From contig CAZJUP010000009.1 in NCBI GenBank assembly GCA_964549275.1, positions 32,355-96,354 of the forward strand: a stretch of DNA of 64,000 nucleotides, read 5' to 3'. Source of the DNA: CAZJUP01 sp964549275 (GTDB taxonomy: Bacteria > Fidelibacterota > Marinisomatia > Marinisomatales > TCS55). The notes under the pieces were generated by a model, which was not told where the DNA came from, did no database searches, and was given only the letters and a program-made list of their open reading frames with translations. Position 1 is the stretch's first letter. Every line of letters starts with the position of its first letter. This document shows, one piece after another, positions 15,409 to 22,971 of the stretch. The translations under genes were made by a program, and so were the position numbers.

Positions 15409-16529
15409 ATTCATTGAAATCATACTTGCAGGACCCATTTTTACACCGATTGTATAAGGAAATTCGTAAAGCAGGACCTATAAAATCTATCTCACTGGAT
15501 TTAACAGATGAATGCAATATCCAATGTGCGGGATGTTATTATTATTCTGAAGAAATGGATAAAGTAAAAACGCCTTCAGATGAAAACCAATTTGATTCAT
15601 TTATTGAACAAGAATTGGCTCGGGGGACTAATTTTGTCACAATCGTTGGGGGAGAACCGACCTTACGATTGGATAGACTAAAAAAGATTTATGACAATTT
15701 CAAAATGAATGTTTCTACCAATGGTATCATTCCCATTCCAAAGAACGGATTTGAACATATGCCCATTGGTGTATCTATTTGGGGGAATCATGAAACGGAT
15801 TCACAGTTAAGGAGTAATGGAAAACGAGATATATTTTCCATTGCTTTAAACAATTATAAAAATGATTCTCGTGCATTTTGGTATTATACGGTTTCTGCCG
15901 GAAATGCCCATGAAATTGAAAATGTAGTGGACCAATGTGTAGCAAATGGAAATCGTGTATTATTCAATTTCTATAGTGATATTACTCAATTGGGCGGCAC
16001 CATGGACCATCGTCAAGGTTTTGAGAAAGTTCGAAATGAAATTGACAAAGTGATTCAACGATATCCGAATTTTATTTATCTATCATCCTATTTGACCAAT
16101 GTGATATCCATAGGTGAACTGTATGGACAAAAATGGGGTTATGATGTATGCACAACTGTGAGTACAAATCTGGCTGAAAATGAAGAACGAATGAAAAATG
16201 GAAACTCATACAGTCCCCATTTTCGAGCGTATAATTCAGATTTTAAAACAACCAGGCGATGCTGCACTGGCATTGAACGGTCGTGTGATTCTTGCTTGGA
16301 TGTGTGGCAGCATTTTTCCTGGGTGATGTTGAATATGAAAAAGCATTTGGGGTCAATACAGGAATTCACATATTGGCTAACAAGCATGTATCTATTCTAT
16401 CTTATCAACAGATTGGTGGATTACGATAATGGGGTAAAACGCCTGCCTGAAATTCATAAGAGAACTGTAATGGAAAGAAACAGTCGAATAATCAAATTCA
16501 AGGGTAATAATTTTATGTATACTTCATAG
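15405..16529 (+). CDS. Radical SAM protein, function unknown, coupled to ligase-like gene
   Basis: A 374-residue radical SAM protein with C-N-I-Q-C-A-G-C-Y-Y-Y (CxxxCxxC, about 37-44) and V-G-G-E-P-T (about 82-87) for SAM binding. A second cysteine group, R-C-C-T-G-I-E-R-S-C-D-S-C near residue 285, could ligate an auxiliary cluster. The last 80 residues are hydrophobic and differ from SPASM domains. It overlaps the preceding ligase by 4 bp, so the two are likely partners. It is not closely like MoaA, LipA or LipS as far as I can see. A peptide- or cofactor-modifying role in this sulfur locus is inference from position only. Confidence 0.72.
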   Translation: MNSLKSYLQDPFLHRLYKEIRKAGPIKSISLDLTDECNIQCAGCYYYSEEMDKVKTPSDENQFDSFIEQELARGTNFVTIVGGEPTLRLDRLKKIYDNFKMNVSTNGIIPIPKNGFEHMPIGVSIWGNHETDSQLRSNGKRDIFSIALNNYKNDSRAFWYYTVSAGNAHEIENVVDQCVANGNRVLFNFYSDITQLGGTMDHRQGFEKVRNEIDKVIQRYPNFIYLSSYLTNVISIGELYGQKWGYDVCTTVSTNLAENEERMKNGNSYSPHFRAYNSDFKTTRRCCTGIERSCDSCLDVWQHFSWVMLNMKKHLGSIQEFTYWLTSMYLFYLINRLVDYDNGVKRLPEIHKRTVMERNSRIIKFKGNNFMYTS

Positions 16530-16575
16530 ATTTACTTTTGATGTAAATGAATAAAATAATAAAAAGGGAAGAATC

Positions 16576-17022
16576 ATGGCTGAATTAATACCAGGATTTC
16601 CACACAATGGTGTTGTAACAATTAATTATGTAATGCTGCGACCAGAATACACATTGGATGATTTAGAAATGCGAGTGGCAGAATTATGCGAAAATGTGAA
16701 AACATATCATTCTGATACAGGGTTTGTAGGTGGATTTGTGTGCTTGAACACGGGCCAAATTTCCAATGAAGGCAGTACTATTGGTAAAGCAGTGGATACT
16801 GAAGGGAAGAATAAAGAAGCACTCATTGTTACTTTTTGGCATACCATGGAAGACCATGAAGCATCTCATCGAAGTGAAACATTTCAACCCTTATTTTTAA
16901 AAGTATTAGAACTGTGTGAAAATGGAAATAAGGAAATTGCATATGATATGCTTTGGTCAGGAAAGGGATATTCAGAAGAAGAAGCTGAAGCTGCCAAAAA
17001 AGCTAAAGAAATGTATGGATAG
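16576..17022 (+). CDS. Sulfur oxygenase reductase (SOR)-like single-domain protein
   Basis: A 148-residue dimeric alpha/beta-barrel-type protein. Compared from memory with Acidianus SOR, residues 86-107 (T-F-W-x-x-x-x-D-H-E-x-x-H-R) align with the SOR block that contains iron ligands His86 and His90. Here these are His94 and His98. SOR Glu114 in E-P-I-Y-E aligns with Glu120 in E-I-A-Y-D. Cys38 ahead of G-F-V-G (49-52) is close to the catalytic Cys31 of SOR. SOR is about 310 residues with two such repeats; this protein has only one, the half with the iron site. It has no signal peptide, and a clear aagggaag site precedes the ATG. It would be a mononuclear iron sulfur-handling enzyme or sensor beside sHdr. 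The function is inferred, not shown. Confidence 0.6.
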   Translation: MAELIPGFPHNGVVTINYVMLRPEYTLDDLEMRVAELCENVKTYHSDTGFVGGFVCLNTGQISNEGSTIGKAVDTEGKNKEALIVTFWHTMEDHEASHRSETFQPLFLKVLELCENGNKEIAYDMLWSGKGYSEEEAEAAKKAKEMYG

Positions 17023-17057
17023 TTATTTTATTACTAACTAACAATAGGGGTTCAATT

Positions 17058-18053
17058 ATGAAACGAATAACAATTCTAACCGTTTTTATCCAGATTCTTT
17101 TAGCCGGTCCGGATATAGGTATTTTTGAAAAAATTCTGAATGCGTCCGGATCGTTTGAAGCGACCAAATCCGCTTTTGAATCTGCATTAAGTGAATCAGA
17201 TTTCCAATTACATAACAAATATGATTTTAATATATCAAATGTTGGGGGGCAACGGTCACGGTTGTATATACTGACTTCTCCTTCATACATGAAAGCAGCT
17301 GAGAATGAAGCGCCTAATACAGTTTCAGCTCAAGTGTTACGTGTAGCGATTTATGAATATGATACTGGAAGAAAAACATTCATTAATATGGCAAACCCTG
17401 TAGCACATGCTATGGTATATTATGCAGATTCCAGAAAATATAATCGTTTAAAAGCAGCATCTGAATCAGTAGCTCGAGAAATTAGAAATGTTGTTTCAAA
17501 AGTTCCTGGTGAAGTTGTGTCAGAGCAAATGGAACCGATGCGAGACGAAGAAGATTTGAATGAATTTAATGGTGATGGTCCTGCAAAAATGATGGCAATG
17601 TGGAAAAATTGGGAAGAAAGTCAGGATGACTTATTTAAAGAAAAATCAATAGAAGCTGCCGTTACGAAAGTCGAGTCCATCATCAATGGTAGTAAAGACG
17701 CAGGGTTTGATGATTGCGAAGGATGGAGAATCATTTCCAAAATCGAATTCAAGGATGCAGTGTATTTTGGTATCACCAATGAATATACAGAAAACAGAAC
17801 TACAAGCATCAATTCAGATTTTCGAAGTCAAGGGAAATCGGATGATGCACCTTTACCCGGTTATGACCACACTCCGGCGCATCCAATGGAAATTATAGTG
17901 TATAAAGATGGACGGAATGTAAAAGCAGTGCAATATGGACAAATGTGGAGAATGCAATTGTATTATTGGGATTCCGGTTATGCAGCTTTTGCGAAATACA
18001 CCATGATTCCAGGTATTATATCGGGAAGTATCGAAGATCTATTTGAAGATTGA
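17058..18053 (+). CDS. Secreted protein of unknown function after the SOR-like gene
   Basis: A 331-residue protein starting with a short basic-hydrophobic signal peptide (K-R-I-T-I-L-T-V-F-I-Q-I-L-L-A). No family is recognised with confidence. The first half (about 30-145, with L-R-V-A-I-Y-E-Y near 95-102) recalls DUF302-type alpha/beta domains. The second half (about 190-320) may repeat the same fold, since an I-I-V-Y-K-D-G-R-N segment near 280 resembles the I-Y-E-Y-D-T-G-R-K segment near 99. A periplasmic or surface location is expected. It follows the SOR-like gene by 35 bp with a weak aggggttc site and is probably cotranscribed. Confidence 0.6.
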   Translation: MKRITILTVFIQILLAGPDIGIFEKILNASGSFEATKSAFESALSESDFQLHNKYDFNISNVGGQRSRLYILTSPSYMKAAENEAPNTVSAQVLRVAIYEYDTGRKTFINMANPVAHAMVYYADSRKYNRLKAASESVAREIRNVVSKVPGEVVSEQMEPMRDEEDLNEFNGDGPAKMMAMWKNWEESQDDLFKEKSIEAAVTKVESIINGSKDAGFDDCEGWRIISKIEFKDAVYFGITNEYTENRTTSINSDFRSQGKSDDAPLPGYDHTPAHPMEIIVYKDGRNVKAVQYGQMWRMQLYYWDSGYAAFAKYTMIPGIISGSIEDLFED

Positions 18054-18101
18054 ATACGACACAAAGAGCCCAGAGTCTTTAAAAAATAGAAGAGAGATCG
18101 T

Positions 18102-18446
18102 ATGGAAATGTTTTATACACCTGCAGCAGAGTGGTCAAAGTTTCTTTTTTATGTGGTCCTAACTTTAATGATCGGTTACGGATTATGGATAAAAAATAGA
18201 AAACAAAATTGGGCAAACTGGATTCATGCGGCAATATTCGTTCATTTTATTGTTGGTGCATTTTATTCTGGTATTCGTATGCTGACGACGGATGAAATTA
18301 ATGATATGATTATTCGGAGAATATATGCCTGTGAAGCATGGTTTAACTTTGCTTGTGCTGCATTTTATTTTTTAGCACTTTTTTATTTAATGACTAAGAA
18401 TGAAAAAACACTCTGTGATACCTGTGGTACTAATAGTATAAAATGA
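18102..18446 (+). CDS. Small membrane protein coupled to the SoeBC-like gene
   Basis: A 114-residue protein with about four hydrophobic helices (about 11-28, 39-57, 78-103 and the segment between). Its stop overlaps the start of the FeS/NrfD fusion by 4 bp, so it is translationally coupled to the sulfite-dehydrogenase-like genes. The C-terminal tail carries two cysteines (L-C-D-T-C-G). Family unknown; a membrane accessory of the quinone-reducing module is plausible. Confidence 0.65.
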   Translation: MEMFYTPAAEWSKFLFYVVLTLMIGYGLWIKNRKQNWANWIHAAIFVHFIVGAFYSGIRMLTTDEINDMIIRRIYACEAWFNFACAAFYFLALFYLMTKNEKTLCDTCGTNSIK

Positions 18447-20044
18447 ATTACGGATTTGTCATAGATAACCGCATGTGCATTGGATGCCATGCCTGCACGG
18501 TCGCTTGCAAAAGTGAGCACGACGTGCCTATTGGTGTAAATCGCACCCATGTGAAATATATTGAAAAGGGGACATTTCCTAACTCCACTCGAGAATTTTC
18601 CGTCCATAGATGCAACCATTGTGCCGATGCGCCCTGTGTTGAAATTTGTCCGACCACCGCACTCCACACCCGTGCGGACGGGATTGTGGATTTTGACAAT
18701 GACCGCTGCATTGGTTGCAAATCTTGCATGCAGGCTTGCCCTTATGATGCGCTCTACATGGACCCCAACACGAATACGGCGGCCAAGTGCAACTATTGCG
18801 CCCACAAGGTGGATTACGGATATGAGCCGGCCTGTGTGGTGGTGTGTCCTGTGGAAGCCATTGTTTCCGGTGATTTGGATGATACCAATTCCAAGATTGC
18901 TCAATTGGTGGCCAATGAAGACACCATGACCCGAAAACCGGAAAAGATGACGGATCCCAATTTGTATTATGTGAATGGTACATCTGAAATGCTGAATGCC
19001 ACCGCCACGGATAGAGATTCGGATTATCTGTGGTCCGAGCAATCGAAAGGAGTGGGGCATTTTGCAAAATATGCTGAAGTGCGTTTGGCCGAGTCCGATA
19101 CAGAGAATTTATTGGTTCAGCTGGCCATGGAAAATTCAGCAAAAACGGGCAAGCCTATCGATCATCGCGCCATAGATAATGTGGCGAAAGAAATCCAACA
19201 GGATGTGGATACGCAGGAAGCACGCCGTGTTTATGATTCACCCAGTAAGGGAGTGCTCTGGGGATGGGAAGTCCCGGCCTATGTGTGGACGAAAGCACTG
19301 GCTACAGGCACATTTCTCATGATGGCCATTTGGCAATTGTTCTTGGGCGAATTGTCACCAACATCCGAATTGACTGGACTCATTATTTCACTCATTTTTA
19401 TGGGACTAACTGGAGCATTTCTTGTAAAAGATCTAGATCGTCCCGACCGTTTTCTCTATGTATTGCTTCGTCCCCAATGGAAGTCGTGGTTGGTGAAAGG
19501 TGCCTACATCATTACTTTATTTGGCGGATTGGTTACACTAAAATTATTGGGACATTTTGTATCATTCCACACCAATTGGATTTGGTGGGCCGGCGGTGTG
19601 TTCGCTATTCTTGGGGCGATTTATACAGCATTCTTATTTGCCCAAGCTCGAGCACGGGATTTATGGCAAACGCCTATTCAGTCCGCCATCCATATGTTGG
19701 TCCATGCGGTCATGATGGGATCAGTGGTCATGATGGTAATTGCACCGGAATCTATTGGAATAATGGCGAATATTTTATTTGTGGGAATTAGTCTGAACTT
19801 GCTCACCATCGGTAAAGAAATTTTGTTACCCCATGATACACCGGACACAAAAGAAGCCGTCCGAATGATGACAAAGGGATACTATTCCAAATATTTCTGG
19901 CGTGGGATTATTATGGGGAATATGGTGCCCGCAGCTCTGATCTTTTTAGGATGGCCCATTGTAGCTGGAGTTTTGGTAATGGTGGGGATATTTTTAACCG
20001 AGTACGTTAGAATCCGCGTACCGCAAATGATACCGTTAAGTTGA
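18443..20044 (+). CDS. SoeB-SoeC-like fusion: four-cluster ferredoxin joined to NrfD/DmsC-type membrane anchor
   Basis: A 533-residue fusion. Residues 1-165 hold four ferredoxin-type cysteine groups: C-I-G-C-H-A-C-T-V-A-C, C-N-H-C-A-D-A-P-C-V-E-I-C-P, C-I-G-C-K-S-C-M-Q-A-C-P, and C-N-Y-C…C-V-V-V-C-P, as in DmsB, PsrB and SoeB. Residues about 275-533 hold eight or so membrane helices of the NrfD/DmsC type. In SoeABC sulfite dehydrogenase these are separate subunits. The FeS part has no Tat signal, so it faces the cytoplasm. It would take electrons from the molybdoenzyme at 22916 and reduce quinone. The partner gene is now 2.9 kb away because a defence cassette lies between. Confidence 0.82.
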   Translation: MNYGFVIDNRMCIGCHACTVACKSEHDVPIGVNRTHVKYIEKGTFPNSTREFSVHRCNHCADAPCVEICPTTALHTRADGIVDFDNDRCIGCKSCMQACPYDALYMDPNTNTAAKCNYCAHKVDYGYEPACVVVCPVEAIVSGDLDDTNSKIAQLVANEDTMTRKPEKMTDPNLYYVNGTSEMLNATATDRDSDYLWSEQSKGVGHFAKYAEVRLAESDTENLLVQLAMENSAKTGKPIDHRAIDNVAKEIQQDVDTQEARRVYDSPSKGVLWGWEVPAYVWTKALATGTFLMMAIWQLFLGELSPTSELTGLIISLIFMGLTGAFLVKDLDRPDRFLYVLLRPQWKSWLVKGAYIITLFGGLVTLKLLGHFVSFHTNWIWWAGGVFAILGAIYTAFLFAQARARDLWQTPIQSAIHMLVHAVMMGSVVMMVIAPESIGIMANILFVGISLNLLTIGKEILLPHDTPDTKEAVRMMTKGYYSKYFWRGIIMGNMVPAALIFLGWPIVAGVLVMVGIFLTEYVRIRVPQMIPLS

Positions 20045-20055
20045 TGAAAAAAATA

Positions 20056-20122
20056 GCCACAGAGACGCAGAGATCGCAAAGATATTTTAAAATTTTCTCT
20101 GTGCCCTTTGCGACTCTGCGGC
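20056..20122. repeat. Inverted repeat GCCACAGAGACGCAGAG…CTTTGCGACTCTGCGGC
   Basis: Two arms of about 26 bp, GCCACAGAGACGCAGAGATC… and …CTTTGCGACTCTGCGGC, are mostly complementary. The right arm continues into the duplicated soeA 5' end. A left-arm copy occurs at 5636. Confidence 0.65.
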
Positions 20123-20131
20123 AAAAATAAA

Positions 20132-20209
20132 ATGAAACGTAGTTGGATAGAAACATTTTCAGAGCCCATTAGACTCATCCCTAAAATAGTGGTGAACCAT
20201 ACAATATAA
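20132..20209 (+). pseudogene. Relic copy of the soeA 5' end
   Basis: ATG 20132 opens 25 codons and a TAA. The peptide begins M-K-R-S-W-I-E-T-F-S-E and then reads P-I-R-L-I-P-K. The first 11 residues are identical to the true SoeA start at 22916. DNA similarity runs from about 20105 to 20187, matching 22889-22971 without gaps at an offset of 2784 bp. This is the remnant of soeA left upstream of the inserted cassette. Confidence 0.8.
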
Positions 20210-20217
20210 TGTATTAT

Positions 20218-20231
20218 ATTATGTACATAAT
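20218..20231. promoter_or_regulatory. Perfect palindrome ATTATGTACATAAT upstream of the antitoxin
   Basis: A 14-bp perfect palindrome within a TATAAT-rich stretch 25 bp before the antitoxin ATG. It fits an autoregulatory operator of a toxin-antitoxin operon overlapping the promoter. Confidence 0.55.
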
Positions 20232-20255
20232 AAAGGACAAATAATAGGTTTAGTT

Positions 20256-20501
20256 ATGAAGAAAAACCCTGCACCATACATGACAAATATTTCTAATCTT
20301 CGGAAAAACCCAACCAAAATAATTCGTGATTCTCACGGCGAAATGATTGCTATTATGAACCACGGCGATGTGATTTCTTATTTGATTTCACCGGAAATGG
20401 TAGAAGAATTTTTGGAAGCGAAAGCGGATAAGGACACTTTAGAAAGAATCGATAAAATGGATTTGAACGAAGCAGTCGAAGTCGATCTGGATGAGCTATA
20501 G
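20256..20501 (+). CDS. Phd/YefM-type antitoxin
   Basis: An 81-residue protein with the N-terminal Phd/YefM pattern: Y-M-T-N-I-S-N-L-R-K-N-P-T-K-I (DNA-binding dimer region), then a central hydrophobic G-D-V-I-S-Y-L-I-S and an acidic C-terminus (D-L-D-E-L) for toxin binding. Its end overlaps the toxin start by 11 bp, the usual antitoxin-first arrangement. Its own promoter is suggested by the AT-rich palindromic region just upstream. It is part of the cassette inserted between the soeBC and soeA genes. Confidence 0.85.
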   Translation: MKKNPAPYMTNISNLRKNPTKIIRDSHGEMIAIMNHGDVISYLISPEMVEEFLEAKADKDTLERIDKMDLNEAVEVDLDEL

Positions 20502-20760
20502 ATTAAAGTTCATGCCAAAGGCATTGAAGGATTTTCAAAAATTAGACGGATCTATCAAAAGTGAATTCAAAAAAATACTTCGAAAAAGATTACAATATCC
20601 GGTTGTTGAGAAGCACCGACTGCACGGTGACTATAAAGGTCATTTTAAAATTAAACTCAAGTCCAGCGCTTACCGACTGATCTATCGCGTATTGGATGAA
20701 GAACTTGTTATCATTGTTGTTGAAGTAGGGCGAAGAGATAAAATTTATAAGAAGAAATAA
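20491..20760 (+). CDS. RelE/ParE-family toxin
   Basis: An 89-residue basic protein with the RelE/ParE pattern: Y-R-L-K-F-M-P-K-A-L-K-D-F-Q-K-L (helix 1), H-R-L-H-G-D-Y-K-G-H-F-K-I (strand region), Y-R-L-I-Y-R-V and V-V-E-V-G-R-R-D-K-I-Y. A ribosome-dependent mRNA interferase is more likely than a gyrase inhibitor, given the R-L-I-Y-R and R-R-D-x-x-Y residues. The start lies within the antitoxin gene. It stops 2 bp before the DUF262 gene, so the three genes form one transcript. Confidence 0.87.
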   Translation: MSYRLKFMPKALKDFQKLDGSIKSEFKKILRKRLQYPVVEKHRLHGDYKGHFKIKLKSSAYRLIYRVLDEELVIIVVEVGRRDKIYKKK

Positions 20761-20762
20761 AA

Positions 20763-22862
20763 ATGAAAGCTACTGAAGTCAATTTTCTAAAATTTTTAGA
20801 AGGAACTAAACAGTTTGTTGTTCCTATTTATCAGCGCACCTATAGTTGGACCACTAAAGAGTGCAATCAGCTTTGGAAAGACATACTAAACGTTGCGAAA
20901 AATGGTGAAATACCCGCTCATTTTATTGGCTCAATTGTTTATATCGAAAAAGGCATCTATCAAGTTGCATCTGTATCACAATTGTTAGTTATTGATGGCC
21001 AACAAAGATTAACTACCTTGTCTTTACTACTTTCTGCTGTTGCAGACACAATAAAAGATGATGAAAATATTGGTGGTATGACCAATTCCAAAATAAAGAA
21101 CTATTATTTATTCAATAGTGAAGAAATGGATGACTTATTTTTTAAACTACGACTGACTCGAAGCGATAAGGAGACATATTGGAATCTGCTAAAAAATAAT
21201 GACATACCCCAAAAACACTCTTTCCGGATTCAGGAAAATTTTCAGTTCTTTAAAGATAAGATTGCGAAAAGTAAAATATCTCTTGAAGAAATTATAAAGG
21301 GTTTACGCAAGTTGGTTATCGTGGATATTTCTCTCGACCGTGATCATGATAATCCACAACTGATATTTGAGAGTCTTAACTCAACGGGATTAGATCTTTC
21401 ACAAGCAGACCTAATACGAAATTTCATATTAATGGGTCTTGAGCCAGAAAAACAAAAACATCTATATGAGACCTATTGGTATCGAATGGAACAGGATTTT
21501 GGCCATGCCAACTATACCAAGCATTTTGATCGATTCATGCGTGATTATTTAACCTTGAAATCCAATGCAGGAACCATACCGACATTGGCATTGGTTTATG
21601 AAGCATTTAAAAGTTATTCGAATCAAAATGGCACGCCCATTGAAGAGATTGTCCAAGATATTCATCATTATTCAAAGCATTTCACAAAGTTGATGTTACA
21701 AAAAGAAGACGACCCCACAATTCGAACGGTTCTGTATGATATTGATACTTTGAAATACGATGTACCCTACCCGTTTTTAATGGAAGTGTTTGAAGATTAT
21801 GAGAATGAATTAATCAATAAGTCAGAGTTAATTGAGATTTTATTATTGGTTGAAAGCTATTTATTCAGACGAGCTATTTGTGGTATCCCGACTAATTCAA
21901 TGAATAAGACATTTGCAACTTTTTCAAAATCTATATTGGATAAGGAGAATTATTTAGAAAGTGTAAAAGCCAAATTTTTGTTGCTGGATTCTTACAGAAG
22001 ATTTCCAACCGATGAAGAATTTAAACAAGCTTTCACCACAAAAGATGTGTACAATTTTAGACCCCGGAACTATCTCTTACGGAAGCTGGAAAATTATAAA
22101 CGGAAAGAGTTGGTACAAGTAGATGATTACACCATTGAACATATTATGCCACAAAATGAAAATTTGTCGATGGAATGGAGACAAGATCTTGGAGAAAAAT
22201 GGCAATCAATACAAGCAACATACCTACATACACTTGGCAACTTAACTCTGACTGGGTACAATTCTGAATTAAGTGACCGACCATTTTTAGAAAAAAGAAA
22301 TATGAAAGGTGGCTTCGCAGATAGTCCAATTCGTCTAAATAAAAGTATAGCTGACATAAACAATTGGAATGAAGAATCTATTTTACATAGATCAAATGAA
22401 TTATCGGGTAAGGCATTAACAATTTGGACAGCACCAACATTATCCGAAGCATTGTTAATTCATTATAGGAGAGCACCAGAAAAAGAAGAAAAACCTAAAT
22501 ATTCAATTGAAGATCATTCTGAATATTTACAAGGTCAAATACTGGAGCTTTACCACCTAATTAGAAATAGGGTATTAAATTTGGATCCTACTGTAAAGGA
22601 AGAATTCAAAAAACTATACATAGCTTATAAAACAACAACCAATTTCGTCGATATAATTCCCCAAAGGTCACGGCTTCTCCTAATGTTAAACATGGCTTTT
22701 GATGAAATAAACGACCCAAAAGAGTTTTGTCGAAATGTTACCAAATTAGGTCGCTGGGGCAACGGAGATGTGGAAATTGGGTTGACCAATTCAGATGAAT
22801 TGGATTATATCATGTTTTTAATTCAACAATCATTTGATAAGCACAGCGAAGATATAGGATAA
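20763..22862 (+). CDS. DUF262/DUF1524 (GmrSD-like) putative defence nuclease
   Basis: A 699-residue protein. The N-terminal DUF262 domain has V-P-I-Y-Q-R-T-Y-S-W (about 18-27) and L-V-I-D-G-Q-Q-R-L-T-T-L (about 75-86), the ParB/Srx-like nucleotide-hydrolysing motif. The DUF1524 HNH-type nuclease domain has T-I-E-H-I-M-P-Q-N (about 459) and L-G-N-L-T-L-T-G-Y-N (about 493). A further C-terminal domain of about 110 residues resembles DUF5655-type tails. This layout matches GmrSD-like type IV enzymes acting on modified phage DNA. It is directly downstream of a toxin-antitoxin pair and within a sulfur-metabolism locus, consistent with acquisition by transfer. All motifs look intact. Confidence 0.88.
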   Translation: MKATEVNFLKFLEGTKQFVVPIYQRTYSWTTKECNQLWKDILNVAKNGEIPAHFIGSIVYIEKGIYQVASVSQLLVIDGQQRLTTLSLLLSAVADTIKDDENIGGMTNSKIKNYYLFNSEEMDDLFFKLRLTRSDKETYWNLLKNNDIPQKHSFRIQENFQFFKDKIAKSKISLEEIIKGLRKLVIVDISLDRDHDNPQLIFESLNSTGLDLSQADLIRNFILMGLEPEKQKHLYETYWYRMEQDFGHANYTKHFDRFMRDYLTLKSNAGTIPTLALVYEAFKSYSNQNGTPIEEIVQDIHHYSKHFTKLMLQKEDDPTIRTVLYDIDTLKYDVPYPFLMEVFEDYENELINKSELIEILLLVESYLFRRAICGIPTNSMNKTFATFSKSILDKENYLESVKAKFLLLDSYRRFPTDEEFKQAFTTKDVYNFRPRNYLLRKLENYKRKELVQVDDYTIEHIMPQNENLSMEWRQDLGEKWQSIQATYLHTLGNLTLTGYNSELSDRPFLEKRNMKGGFADSPIRLNKSIADINNWNEESILHRSNELSGKALTIWTAPTLSEALLIHYRRAPEKEEKPKYSIEDHSEYLQGQILELYHLIRNRVLNLDPTVKEEFKKLYIAYKTTTNFVDIIPQRSRLLLMLNMAFDEINDPKEFCRNVTKLGRWGNGDVEIGLTNSDELDYIMFLIQQSFDKHSEDIG

Positions 22863-22888
22863 AACCATGATAAAAAGAAAGAGTAACT

Positions 22889-22971
22889 CCTTTGCGACTC
22901 TGCGGCAAGAATAAAATGAAACGAAGTTGGATAGAAACATTTTCAGAGTCATTAGGGCTCATTCCTAATAT
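22889..22971. repeat. Second copy of the soeA 5'-end duplication
   Basis: Matches 20105-20187, including CCTTTGCGACTCTGCGGCAA, the ATG and the first codons of soeA. It marks the right junction of the inserted toxin-antitoxin/DUF262 cassette. Confidence 0.8.

Noticed and set aside
18383..19142. Two long minus-strand open frames over the ferredoxin part of SoeBC
   Set aside because: They run antisense to a clear Cys-motif protein and show no family features.
20256..22862. Cassette as an integrated phage or transposon
   Set aside because: No integrase, transposase or terminal inverted repeats are seen; the only junction feature is the duplicated soeA 5' end.
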